NCBI GenBank assembly: GCA_009885825.1
Contig: VFJY01000032.1
Location: forward strand, 1 to 64,000
Direction of reading: 5' to 3'
DNA: 64,000 bases
Source: Rhodobiaceae bacterium
Lineage (GTDB): Bacteria; Pseudomonadota; Alphaproteobacteria; Rhizobiales; Aestuariivirgaceae
Positions within the stretch are counted from its first letter, which is position 1. The number at the start of each line of letters is the position of its first letter. The position numbers and the translations under genes were made by a program. Below the pieces are notes generated by a model. That model was not told the origin of the DNA. It was given only the letters and a program-made list of their open reading frames with translations, and did not search any database. This document shows, in pieces, positions 57,316 through 64,000 of this stretch.

Positions 57316-59259
57316 ATGTCTGACAAAACCTATCCCGTTCCGGCCAACTGGAAAAAACGCGCTTTTGTCGACAAGAGCGGGTATGAGGCGATGTATGCGG
57401 AGTCGGTGAAATCTCCGGCCAAGTTCTGGGCGAAGCACGCCAAGCGGCTGGATTGGTTCAAGGCGCCAACCAAGATCAAGAACACGTCCTTTGCCTACGG
57501 CAAGGTTTCCATCAAGTGGTTTGAAGATGGGATTCTCAATGTCTCCTGCAATTGCATTGACCGCCATTTGAAAAGGCGGGCGAACCAGACAGCGATCATC
57601 TGGGAAGGCGACAATCCCTACGACGACAAGAAGATCACCTACGCCGAGCTTCATGCCCATGTCTGCCGCTTCGCCAATGTAATGAAAGCCAATGGTGTCA
57701 AGAAGGGCGACCGGGTCACCCTCTATATGCCGATGATTCCTGAGGCGGCCTACGCCATGCTGGCCTGCACGCGCATTGGCGCGGTGCATTCCATCGTGTT
57801 TGGCGGCTTTTCGCCGGAGAGCCTGGCGGGCCGGATCAATGACTGTGGATCGAAATTCATCGTCACGGCGGATGAGGGCATTCGGGCGGGAAAGAAAATT
57901 CCGTTGAAAGTGAATACGGATGAGGCTTTAAAAAAATGCGCTGGTAACGAGAAGGTTCTGGTTGTTCGCCGCACGGGTGCTGCCGTTCCCTTCGATCCCT
58001 CGCGCGATCTTTGGTATCACGACGAGGCGGTAAAAGTCTCGGCCGATTGCAAGCCGGAGAGGATGAAAGCGGAGGATCCGCTGTTTATTCTTTACACCTC
58101 AGGTTCAACCGGCAAGCCCAAGGGTGTGCTGCACACCACCGGCGGCTATCTAGTCTATGCCGCGATGACTCATCAATATGTCTTCGATTATCATCAGGGC
58201 GATATCTACTGGTGCACGGCGGATGTGGGCTGGGTCACCGGCCACAGCTATATCGTTTACGGCCCGCTGGCCAATGGGGCCACCACGCTGATGTTCGAGG
58301 GGGTGCCGAATTACCCCACGAATTCCAGGTTTTGGGAAGTGATTGACAAGCACCAGGTCAACACATTCTACACGGCTCCAACAGCCATTCGCGCGCTGAT
58401 GGGGGCGGGCGAAGGGCCAGTGAAAAAGACCTCGCGCAAGTCGCTTCGGCTCTTGGGCACAGTGGGTGAACCCATCAATCCGGAAGCCTGGGAGTGGTAT
58501 CACCGGGTGGTTGGCGATGGCCGCTGCCCCATTGTTGATACGTGGTGGCAGACAGAGACCGGCGGCATTCTGATTACGCCGCTGCCTGGCGCAACCAAGC
58601 TAAAGCCGGGGTCGGCAACATTGCCGTTCTTTGGTTGCCAGCCTGCACTGGTTGATGACAGGGGAGCCTTTCTGGAAGGTGCGGCATCCGGCAATCTGGT
58701 TATTCTGGATTCCTGGCCCGGCCAAATGCGCACGGTGTTTGGCGACCACGACCGTTTTGTGCAAACCTATTTTTCAACCTACAAAGGCCTGTATTTCACT
58801 GGCGATGGCTGCCGTCGCGACGAGGATGGCTACTACTGGATCACCGGCCGGGTTGACGATGTGATCAACGTGTCCGGCCACAGGCTTGGCACGGCGGAAG
58901 TGGAATCGGCGTTGGTCAGCCACGCGATGGTCTCGGAAGCAGCCGTCGTGGGCTATCCCCATGACATCAAGGGGCAGGGCATTTATTGCTATGTGACCTT
59001 GATGGCAGGCGAGACCGGCAGCGATGAATTGCGCAAAGACCTTGTGGCCCATGTGCGAAAGGAAATCGGCCCCTTGGCTACGCCCGACAAAATTCAGTTT
59101 TCGCCCGGCCTCCCCAAAACCCGCTCCGGCAAGATCATGCGGCGCATTTTACGGAAGATTGCCGAAGATGATTTTGGAGCGCTGGGGGATACCTCGACTT
59201 TGGCCGATCCGGCGGTTGTTGAGGATTTGATTGCGAACCGGCAGAACCGGAAGGGGTAA
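57316..59259 (+). CDS. acs: Acetyl-CoA synthetase
   Basis: 647 residues, the full AMP-forming enzyme. Motifs include the P-loop-like [45 protein letters not shown], and the C-terminal [13 protein letters not shown] with the Lys that is acetylated in the family. It activates acetate for entry to the TCA cycle. Transcribed alone from a likely promoter at 57260. Confidence 0.97.
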   Translation: MSDKTYPVPANWKKRAFVDKSGYEAMYAESVKSPAKFWAKHAKRLDWFKAPTKIKNTSFAYGKVSIKWFEDGILNVSCNCIDRHLKRRANQTAIIWEGDNPYDDKKITYAELHAHVCRFANVMKANGVKKGDRVTLYMPMIPEAAYAMLACTRIGAVHSIVFGGFSPESLAGRINDCGSKFIVTADEGIRAGKKIPLKVNTDEALKKCAGNEKVLVVRRTGAAVPFDPSRDLWYHDEAVKVSADCKPERMKAEDPLFILYTSGSTGKPKGVLHTTGGYLVYAAMTHQYVFDYHQGDIYWCTADVGWVTGHSYIVYGPLANGATTLMFEGVPNYPTNSRFWEVIDKHQVNTFYTAPTAIRALMGAGEGPVKKTSRKSLRLLGTVGEPINPEAWEWYHRVVGDGRCPIVDTWWQTETGGILITPLPGATKLKPGSATLPFFGCQPALVDDRGAFLEGAASGNLVILDSWPGQMRTVFGDHDRFVQTYFSTYKGLYFTGDGCRRDEDGYYWITGRVDDVINVSGHRLGTAEVESALVSHAMVSEAAVVGYPHDIKGQGIYCYVTLMAGETGSDELRKDLVAHVRKEIGPLATPDKIQFSPGLPKTRSGKIMRRILRKIAEDDFGALGDTSTLADPAVVEDLIANRQNRKG

Positions 59260-59381
59260 AACCCCAGTCCCGCCATCGTCGGAGGCGATTCACGTTTCAA
59301 TGAGCGCCGGGCATAGCTTCGCCGGGGGAGGAAACGGTTATGCCGTTTCCGGTGGAGTGGAGAAAAGCGAAGGACTGCGCT

Positions 59382-60068
59382 TCAGGACGTGTCGGGCTTC
59401 ATCGCGTCGCAGGCGAGCCCATGGCATTCGATGAGCACCTCATCGACTTCGTGAATTGCTTTCCTGCGGTGGCCGGGAGGATGGCCCGGCCTGAGCGGCG
59501 ACTTGAACTTTGGAGCTTTTGCGGTCTCCCGCCTCACCCGCCAGCGGGCGAGTCGCCGGGCCTGGCGCGGCAGATCCTCGAGCGCCAGCTTGAGGGCCTG
59601 GAGCCTGCGGCTGAGGCGCTGGGCATTGACGAGGCCATCGGGCGGCGGAGCAGGATCGGGCGAAGGCTGGGGTGATGGCCACAGGGCCGCCACCCGGGGA
59701 TCGCTTCCGAAAATATGGATGCGCGGGGGATTCCGCGTGGGCCTTCCGCAGTGTTGGCGCAGGGACTCGAAATTTTTTCGCGGATCGAAGAGCTGGAAGG
59801 CGGGAGGTGAGTTCCCGCCCTTCCCGATGGGTCCCGCCGGCATCGGACGCGATGGAGCAAGTTTCACCACAAGGCCGCGCGCCGCCATGACCACAAGGCG
59901 CCGCACGGCGGATTCGGCGGGCCGCAGCAGGCGCAGCACGGCGCGGTGGAGGGGCTGCGGAATCCGCGCCACCGTATCTGAGCTCACAAGCCCCAGCATG
60001 GCGAAAAGCGCTTCAACTATGCCCTTGAGCGCTTCGCTGTTGCGTTCGATGGCTCTGGCCCAGTCCAT
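59382..60068 (-). CDS. Hypothetical protein with upstream SOS box
   Basis: 228 residues. The N-terminal third is helical and best conserved in character, with VARIPQPLHRAVLRLLRPAE then AVRRLVVMAARGLVVKL. The middle is Pro/Gly-rich, and the C-terminal part is a basic Arg-rich helix-coil (QARRLARWRVRRE). I recognise similar unnamed proteins from Rhizobiales but not a function. The gene starts 22 bases downstream of a perfect GAAC-N7-GAAC box, so LexA control is likely. No membrane segment or catalytic motif is evident. Confidence 0.72.
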   Translation of the reverse strand: MDWARAIERNSEALKGIVEALFAMLGLVSSDTVARIPQPLHRAVLRLLRPAESAVRRLVVMAARGLVVKLAPSRPMPAGPIGKGGNSPPAFQLFDPRKNFESLRQHCGRPTRNPPRIHIFGSDPRVAALWPSPQPSPDPAPPPDGLVNAQRLSRRLQALKLALEDLPRQARRLARWRVRRETAKAPKFKSPLRPGHPPGHRRKAIHEVDEVLIECHGLACDAMKPDTS

Positions 60069-60090
60069 GGTGTTTCCTATTCAGAATACA

Positions 60091-60105
60091 GAACAAAACA
60101 GGAAC
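60091..60105. promoter_or_regulatory. Second LexA/SOS box
   Basis: GAAC (60091-60094), seven bases, GAAC (60102-60105): a perfect match to the operator form seen upstream of recA at 17388-17402. It lies 23-37 bases before the start of the minus-strand gene at 60068 and about 190 bases before the plus-strand L,D-transpeptidase. Confidence 0.7.
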
Positions 60106-60291
60106 ATATGAACCAATAGGAATAGATTGTCAAGGGGATATATTCGGTATTTATTCATAATCAATCGAAAAGTGATGCCAAATCCACACTTGTCAAGTTG
60201 GCGCTATTTCTTTTACCTCGCGCATGAATCATTCCGCCACAATCTTGCCAAGAGCCTGACGATAAGATTCTTTTGTGGCGAGAGGGCAGTA

Positions 60292-60864
60292 ATGAATCGG
60301 CGAAAGTTTGTTTTTGGAGTGGTGGCGGCGACGCTGTTCCCGCATGCGGCTATTGCCGCGAAGAAAAAGAAGAAGAAAAAGGCAAGAGCGGAGAAAAGGC
60401 CCTTATATCGCGGGGCGGAGGTCGTTGAGTTTGCAACACCTGAGAAAATTGGCACCGTAATTGTCAGTACCGACGAGCGGGCGCTCTATCATATCATTGG
60501 CCGCGAAACCGCCATTCGCTATGGTGTGGCTGTTGGCAAGGAAGGTTTCGATTGGGCGGGGATTGCGGAAGTCGGGCGCAAGGTCAAGTGGCCACGCTGG
60601 ACGCCGCCCCGCAGCATGATCAAGCGGAAGCCGGAATTGCGGCAGTGGCGCAACGGCATGCCGGGCGGCCCAAAAAACCCTTTGGGCGCACGGGCGATTT
60701 ACCTGTTCAAGAATGGACGCGATACATTGTTTCGCATTCACGGCACAAACGAGCCGGAGTCCATTGGCTCGGCCGCCTCATCGGGTTGCATTCGCATGCT
60801 GAACGAGGAAGTTTCCGAGCTTTACGAAAATGTGCGGATTGGCACCAAAGTCATTGTGATCTAG
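60292..60864 (+). CDS. L,D-transpeptidase (YkuD) with poly-lysine linker
   Basis: 190 residues from the ATG at 60292, with GAGAGGGC upstream. A possible twin-arginine-type signal (MNRRKFVFGVVAATLFPHAAIAA) is followed directly by seven lysines. The catalytic domain ends with FRIHGTNEPESIGSAASSGCIRMLNEEV, carrying the His and the catalytic Cys of the SSGCIRM motif. It probably crosslinks peptidoglycan or attaches proteins to it. It is the second YkuD gene in the window and intact. Confidence 0.9.
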   Translation: MNRRKFVFGVVAATLFPHAAIAAKKKKKKKARAEKRPLYRGAEVVEFATPEKIGTVIVSTDERALYHIIGRETAIRYGVAVGKEGFDWAGIAEVGRKVKWPRWTPPRSMIKRKPELRQWRNGMPGGPKNPLGARAIYLFKNGRDTLFRIHGTNEPESIGSAASSGCIRMLNEEVSELYENVRIGTKVIVI

Positions 60865-60955
60865 GCCTGCCACCAGCACGTAACTGTTAAGAGTGTTTGG
60901 CTGAGTTGCGGTTATCCAGATGGCGCGCTAGAAGCTGTCACCCCTTGGAAAGATC

Positions 60956-61354
60956 ATGATGGCAGATAACACGTCCCGGCGGCCGCTTTCGCCGCATCTT
61001 CAAATCTACAGGCCGATGCTGACCATGATGATGTCGATCATGCATCGCATCACAGGCGTGGCGCTTTACTTTGGCGTGTTGCTGCTGGTGTGGTGGCTGA
61101 TTTCGGCGGCGTCCAACGATCATTACTTCGGCATCGTTGAAGGATTTTTCTTTCACTGGACCGGGCGGCTGCTGCTGTTCGGGTTTACCTGGGCGCTTAT
61201 TCACCACGGGCTTGGTGGCCTTCGCCATTTGTTGTGGGACACGGGGCGGGGTTTTGACCTCAGAGTGGTGGAGTGGCTGGCCAGGGCCAATCTTGCGGGC
61301 TCTATAGTCCTCACACTTGCATTATGGATTTTTGGATATTGGGTGCGCTCATGA
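60956..61354 (+). CDS. sdhC: Succinate dehydrogenase cytochrome b556 subunit
   Basis: 132 residues with RRPLSPHLQIYRPMLTMMMSIMHRITGVALY, the SxxHRxTG signature and three membrane segments. A second His pair (LIHHGLGGLRHLLWD) provides the heme ligand region. It forms the membrane anchor and quinone site with SdhD. The stop overlaps the sdhD start (ATGA). Confidence 0.96.
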   Translation: MMADNTSRRPLSPHLQIYRPMLTMMMSIMHRITGVALYFGVLLLVWWLISAASNDHYFGIVEGFFFHWTGRLLLFGFTWALIHHGLGGLRHLLWDTGRGFDLRVVEWLARANLAGSIVLTLALWIFGYWVRS

Positions 61355-61731
61355 GCATGCGGACTTCCCTTGGCGTGGTGCGCGGTTTGGGCTCGGCCAA
61401 ATCCGGCACGGAGCATTTCTGGCATCAACGGCTGACGGCCATCGCCAATGTGCCGCTGACAATTCTTCTGGTGTGGTTTGTGATTTCGCATCTGGGATCG
61501 CCGCGCGCCGATGTTCTGGCAAGCGTGCGCAACCCGTTTGTGGCGATTATGCTGGCGCTCGCGTTCCTGTCCATTCTCTGGCACATGCGCCTTGGCATGC
61601 AGGTGGTGATTGAGGACTATGTGCACAGGGCGGGTTGGAAACTTTTGGCGCTCCTCCTAAATAGTTTCTATACGACAGCCCTTGGCATTGCGGCGTTCTA
61701 CGCAATCCTTAAAATGAGTTTTGGAATTTGA
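61351..61731 (+). CDS. sdhD: Succinate dehydrogenase hydrophobic membrane anchor subunit
   Basis: 126 residues with [25 protein letters not shown], then [16 protein letters not shown] containing the conserved His and Asp-Tyr pair near the quinone site, and three membrane helices. It overlaps sdhC by 4 bp and sdhA by 1 bp. Confidence 0.95.
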   Translation: MSMRTSLGVVRGLGSAKSGTEHFWHQRLTAIANVPLTILLVWFVISHLGSPRADVLASVRNPFVAIMLALAFLSILWHMRLGMQVVIEDYVHRAGWKLLALLLNSFYTTALGIAAFYAILKMSFGI

Positions 61732-63518
61732 TGGCCTATACAATTGTTGACCACTCGTTTGATGTGATCGTGGTGGGGGCTGGCGGCGCTGGCCTGCGCG
61801 CAACCCTTGGCGCATCCCAGGCGGGGCTTCGCACGGCCTGCATCTCAAAGGTGTTTCCAACGCGCTCGCATACAGTCGCTGCCCAGGGCGGCATAGCGGC
61901 GGCGCTCGGCAATATGGGCCCCGATGACTGGCGCTGGCACATGTATGACACGGTGAAGGGCGCTGACTGGCTGGGCGACCAGGATGCCATTGAATATCTT
62001 TGCCGCAACGCGCCCACCGCCGTTTATGAGCTTGAGCATTTCGGCATGCCGTTTTCGCGCACGGAGGAGGGCAATATCTATCAACGCCCCTTTGGCGGCA
62101 TGATGATGAATTTTGGTGAGGGGCCTCCAGCGCAGCGCACCTGTGCGGCAGCAGACCGCACCGGGCACGCCATGCTGCACACGCTCTATGGCCAGTCGCT
62201 CCGCCATTCGGCGGAATTCTTCATCGAATATTTCGCGCTTGACCTCATCATGGAAAATGGCGCCTGCCGGGGCGTGATGGCGATGTGCATGGAAGATGGA
62301 ACGCTGCACCGGTTTCGCGCCCACAAGACAATCCTTGCAACCGGCGGCTATGGCCGGGCCTATTTCACTGCTACATCGGCGCATACTTGCACCGGCGATG
62401 GCAATGCCATGGTTCTGCGGGCGGGGCTGCCGCTGCAGGATATGGAATTCGTGCAGTTTCATCCCACCGGAATTTATGGGCCGGGATGCCTTGTCACCGA
62501 AGGTGCTCGCGGTGAGGGTGGCTATCTCACCAATTCGGCAGGTGAGCGCTTTATGGAGCGCTATGCACCTTCGGCCAAAGATCTCGCATCGCGCGATGTG
62601 GTGTCGCGTTCGATGACGATCGAAATTCGGGAAGGCCGTGGTGTTGGCCCCCTGAAAGATCACATTCACTTGCATCTTGAACATCTTGATCCAGCCGTGC
62701 TGCATGAGCGGCTGCCTGGCATTTCGGAATCGGTGAAGATTTTTGCCGATGTTGACGTAACCCGCGAACCCATTCCGATATTGCCAACGGTTCACTACAA
62801 CATGGGCGGCATCCCTACGAATTACCATGGTGAGGCTCTCGCTGGAGATCCGCGCGATCCGGAGAAAACTGTGCCGGGGTTGCTGGCGGTTGGCGAGGCT
62901 GCCTGTGTGTCGGTGCACGGAGCAAATCGGTTGGGTTCCAATTCGTTGATTGATCTCGTGGTGTTTGGGCGCGCAGCCGGATTGAAATGCGCTGAAGACG
63001 TGGAACCAGGAGCGCGGCATGCGGATTTGGCGGCCGATGCGGGCGAAGCAGCGATTGCCCGGCTGGACAGGTTCCGCTACGCATCGGGCTCCATGCCGAC
63101 GGCAGCGCTGCGGCTTGCCATGCAGCGCGCCATGCAGGATAATTGCGCGGTGTTTCGCACGGGCGAGGTTCTGGGCGAGGGCGTGGCCAAGATTGATGAT
63201 ATCTGGAAATTGTCAGAAGACATTCGCGTGACGGATCTTTCCCTGGTGTGGAACAGCGATCTCATTGAAACGCTCGAATATGACAATCTGATTGTCCAGG
63301 CGGCGGTGACCGTTGGAAGCGCGTTTGCCCGCAAGGAAAGCCGCGGCGCCCACGCCCGCGAGGACTTCCCCAAGCGCGATGATAAGAATTGGATGAAGCA
63401 TACCCTGAGCTGGATCGATGAGCCGAAGCGCAAAGTGAAGCTGGGTTACCGCCCGGTGCATGACTACACGATGTCGAAGGATGTGGAGTATATCAAGCCC
63501 AAGGCGAGGGTATATTGA
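61731..63518 (+). CDS. sdhA: Succinate dehydrogenase flavoprotein subunit
   Basis: 595 residues from the ATG at 61731. It has the FAD-binding [16 protein letters not shown], the flavinylation site [35 protein letters not shown] and the C-terminal region [18 protein letters not shown]. It oxidises succinate to fumarate at the membrane. The stop overlaps a DUF559 gene start by one base; sdhB, expected next, is not found in the remaining 480 bp. Confidence 0.97.
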   Translation: MAYTIVDHSFDVIVVGAGGAGLRATLGASQAGLRTACISKVFPTRSHTVAAQGGIAAALGNMGPDDWRWHMYDTVKGADWLGDQDAIEYLCRNAPTAVYELEHFGMPFSRTEEGNIYQRPFGGMMMNFGEGPPAQRTCAAADRTGHAMLHTLYGQSLRHSAEFFIEYFALDLIMENGACRGVMAMCMEDGTLHRFRAHKTILATGGYGRAYFTATSAHTCTGDGNAMVLRAGLPLQDMEFVQFHPTGIYGPGCLVTEGARGEGGYLTNSAGERFMERYAPSAKDLASRDVVSRSMTIEIREGRGVGPLKDHIHLHLEHLDPAVLHERLPGISESVKIFADVDVTREPIPILPTVHYNMGGIPTNYHGEALAGDPRDPEKTVPGLLAVGEAACVSVHGANRLGSNSLIDLVVFGRAAGLKCAEDVEPGARHADLAADAGEAAIARLDRFRYASGSMPTAALRLAMQRAMQDNCAVFRTGEVLGEGVAKIDDIWKLSEDIRVTDLSLVWNSDLIETLEYDNLIVQAAVTVGSAFARKESRGAHAREDFPKRDDKNWMKHTLSWIDEPKRKVKLGYRPVHDYTMSKDVEYIKPKARVY

Positions 63519-63910
63519 TGAAATTCAAGCGTGGAGCGACCCCAGCAGAACGTCTGCTATGGAAACATCTTCGTTTACTGAAATCTGAAGGCCGCCACTT
63601 CCGCAGACAAGTTCCAATTGCAGGTTTCGTCGCAGATTTTGCTTGTCACTATCCTAAATTAATCATCGAACTGGATGGCGGCCAACATGCTGATTCATCT
63701 TCACAACATTATGATGCGGAGCGCAGCCACAAACTGAATGCAGAAGGATACCAAGTCTTGAGGTTCTGGAACAGGGACATTGTTGAAGGATTGGAAGGGG
63801 TGGTCGACCGCATCAGGCATGCCGCCAAACTTCCTACCGCATTCACATACGAACACCTTGCCGCCGAAACGACCCCCACCCCGACCCTCCCCACAAGGGG
63901 GAGGGAGTGA
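63518..63910 (+). CDS. DUF559 endonuclease-like protein inside the sdh operon
   Basis: 130 residues from the ATG at 63518 overlapping the sdhA stop (TGATG). The DUF559 very-short-patch-repair-like nuclease core is clear: LLWKHLRLLKSEGRHFRRQVPI, FVADFACHYPKLIIELDGGQH with the PD-(D/E)xK-type acids, and GYQVLRFWNRDI. The last residues (TPTPTLPTRGRE) are read from a palindromic repeat and are not domain sequence. Local base composition is more AT-rich than sdhA, which suggests later arrival. Function of the family is mostly unproven. Confidence 0.88.
   Translation: MKFKRGATPAERLLWKHLRLLKSEGRHFRRQVPIAGFVADFACHYPKLIIELDGGQHADSSSQHYDAERSHKLNAEGYQVLRFWNRDIVEGLEGVVDRIRHAAKLPTAFTYEHLAAETTPTPTLPTRGRE
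63885..63905. repeat. GC-rich palindromic repeat at the end of the DUF559 gene
   Basis: CCCTCCCC (63885-63892) and GGGGAGGG (63898-63905) form an 8-bp inverted repeat with a 5-base loop. The CCCTCCCCACAAGGGGGAGGG type is a common dispersed palindrome in Rhizobiales genomes. It supplies the last codons of the DUF559 gene. Confidence 0.7.
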
Positions 63911-63919
63911 GATACGACG

Positions 63920-64000
63920 ATGCCTGAGTTTACCAGAATTATGCGCAACCCCAAAATATTGGAGGGTATGGCCTGTGTTAGAGGAAAGCTCGTGACAGTC
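63920..64000 (+). CDS. DUF433-family protein, 5' part only
   Basis: Open from ATG 63920 to the window end: 27 residues, with IMRNPKILEGMACVRGKLVTV matching the start of DUF433 domains (the usual pattern is I-x-x-P-x-I-x-G-G-x-P-x-I-R-G-T-R). DUF433 proteins are often the antitoxin-like partner of DUF5615 PIN-like proteins. Here the GG is EG and the expected T is a K. Partial, so the call rests on a short match. Confidence 0.6.
   Translation, partial: MPEFTRIMRNPKILEGMACVRGKLVTV

Noticed and set aside
59330-59350. GGAAACGG/CCGTTTCC hairpin after acs as a terminator
   Set aside because: Good stem but no T-tract on either strand. It could be a repeat or an mRNA end structure, not enough to call.

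Overview
The window is a gene-dense stretch of an alphaproteobacterial chromosome, most likely Hyphomicrobiales or a close relative. This rests on gene content: the CobN-type cobalamin route, a CckA hybrid kinase, the F1-ATPase zeta inhibitor, DUF1489 and DUF2852 proteins, the HemY/COG4223 pair, a GAAC-N7-GAAC SOS box before recA, and a TTAA-N7-TTAA CtrA-type box. There is no rRNA, CRISPR array, prophage or insertion sequence. One tRNA (Thr-CGT) is present. Genes are tightly packed, with many 1-4 bp ATGA/GTGA start-stop overlaps.

Layout. 1-8.8 kb: a minus-strand cobalamin block (cbtB-cbtA-cobW-cobN-cobO, then cbiX-cobH running off the left edge). It is headed by a canonical cobalamin riboswitch before cbtB. 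A second, incomplete riboswitch-like leader before cbiX appears to hide the ribosome binding site. An HD-domain gene lies between the two sub-operons. 8.9-14.7 kb: a TPR/SPOR envelope protein, a short DUF2063 protein, DUF1489, a kinase plus class III aminotransferase pair, DUF2852 and FliO. 14.8-24.1 kb: cckA, recA (with SOS box and terminator), alaS, a GFA-family protein and a two-component pair. 24.1-30 kb: icd, an MFS exporter, a TrmJ-like methylase, murI, rpsD and an exported alpha/beta hydrolase.

30-36.2 kb: a minus-strand accessory cluster of a Rieske oxygenase, a small membrane protein, an MFS transporter, a double-length EamA transporter, a GST and a further EamA transporter. 36.3-45.4 kb: grxD-bolA-purL, a TPR protein, two small orphan genes, a frameshifted saccharopine dehydrogenase-like gene, a cysteine hydrolase and purC-purS-purQ. 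45.6-48.7 kb: ATPase zeta, an HpcH/HpaI aldolase, a nicotinate phosphoribosyltransferase-like gene, an L,D-transpeptidase with a frameshifted signal peptide, and tRNA-Thr. 48.7-57.2 kb: hemC-hemD-COG4223-hemY, divergent from tsaD-gpsA-yciI-EVE-methyltransferase, then an EamA transporter.

57.3-64 kb: acs, an orphan gene with its own perfect SOS box, a second L,D-transpeptidase, then sdhC-sdhD-sdhA. Where sdhB is expected there is instead a DUF559 endonuclease-like gene and the start of a DUF433 gene.

Most of the window is housekeeping. The least ordinary parts are the cbiX leader, the palindromic element translated inside CobN, the second SOS box, the CtrA-type box before a 64-residue gene, the tandem EamA fusion, and the interruption of the sdh operon. 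No clearly new defence or mobile system is visible.
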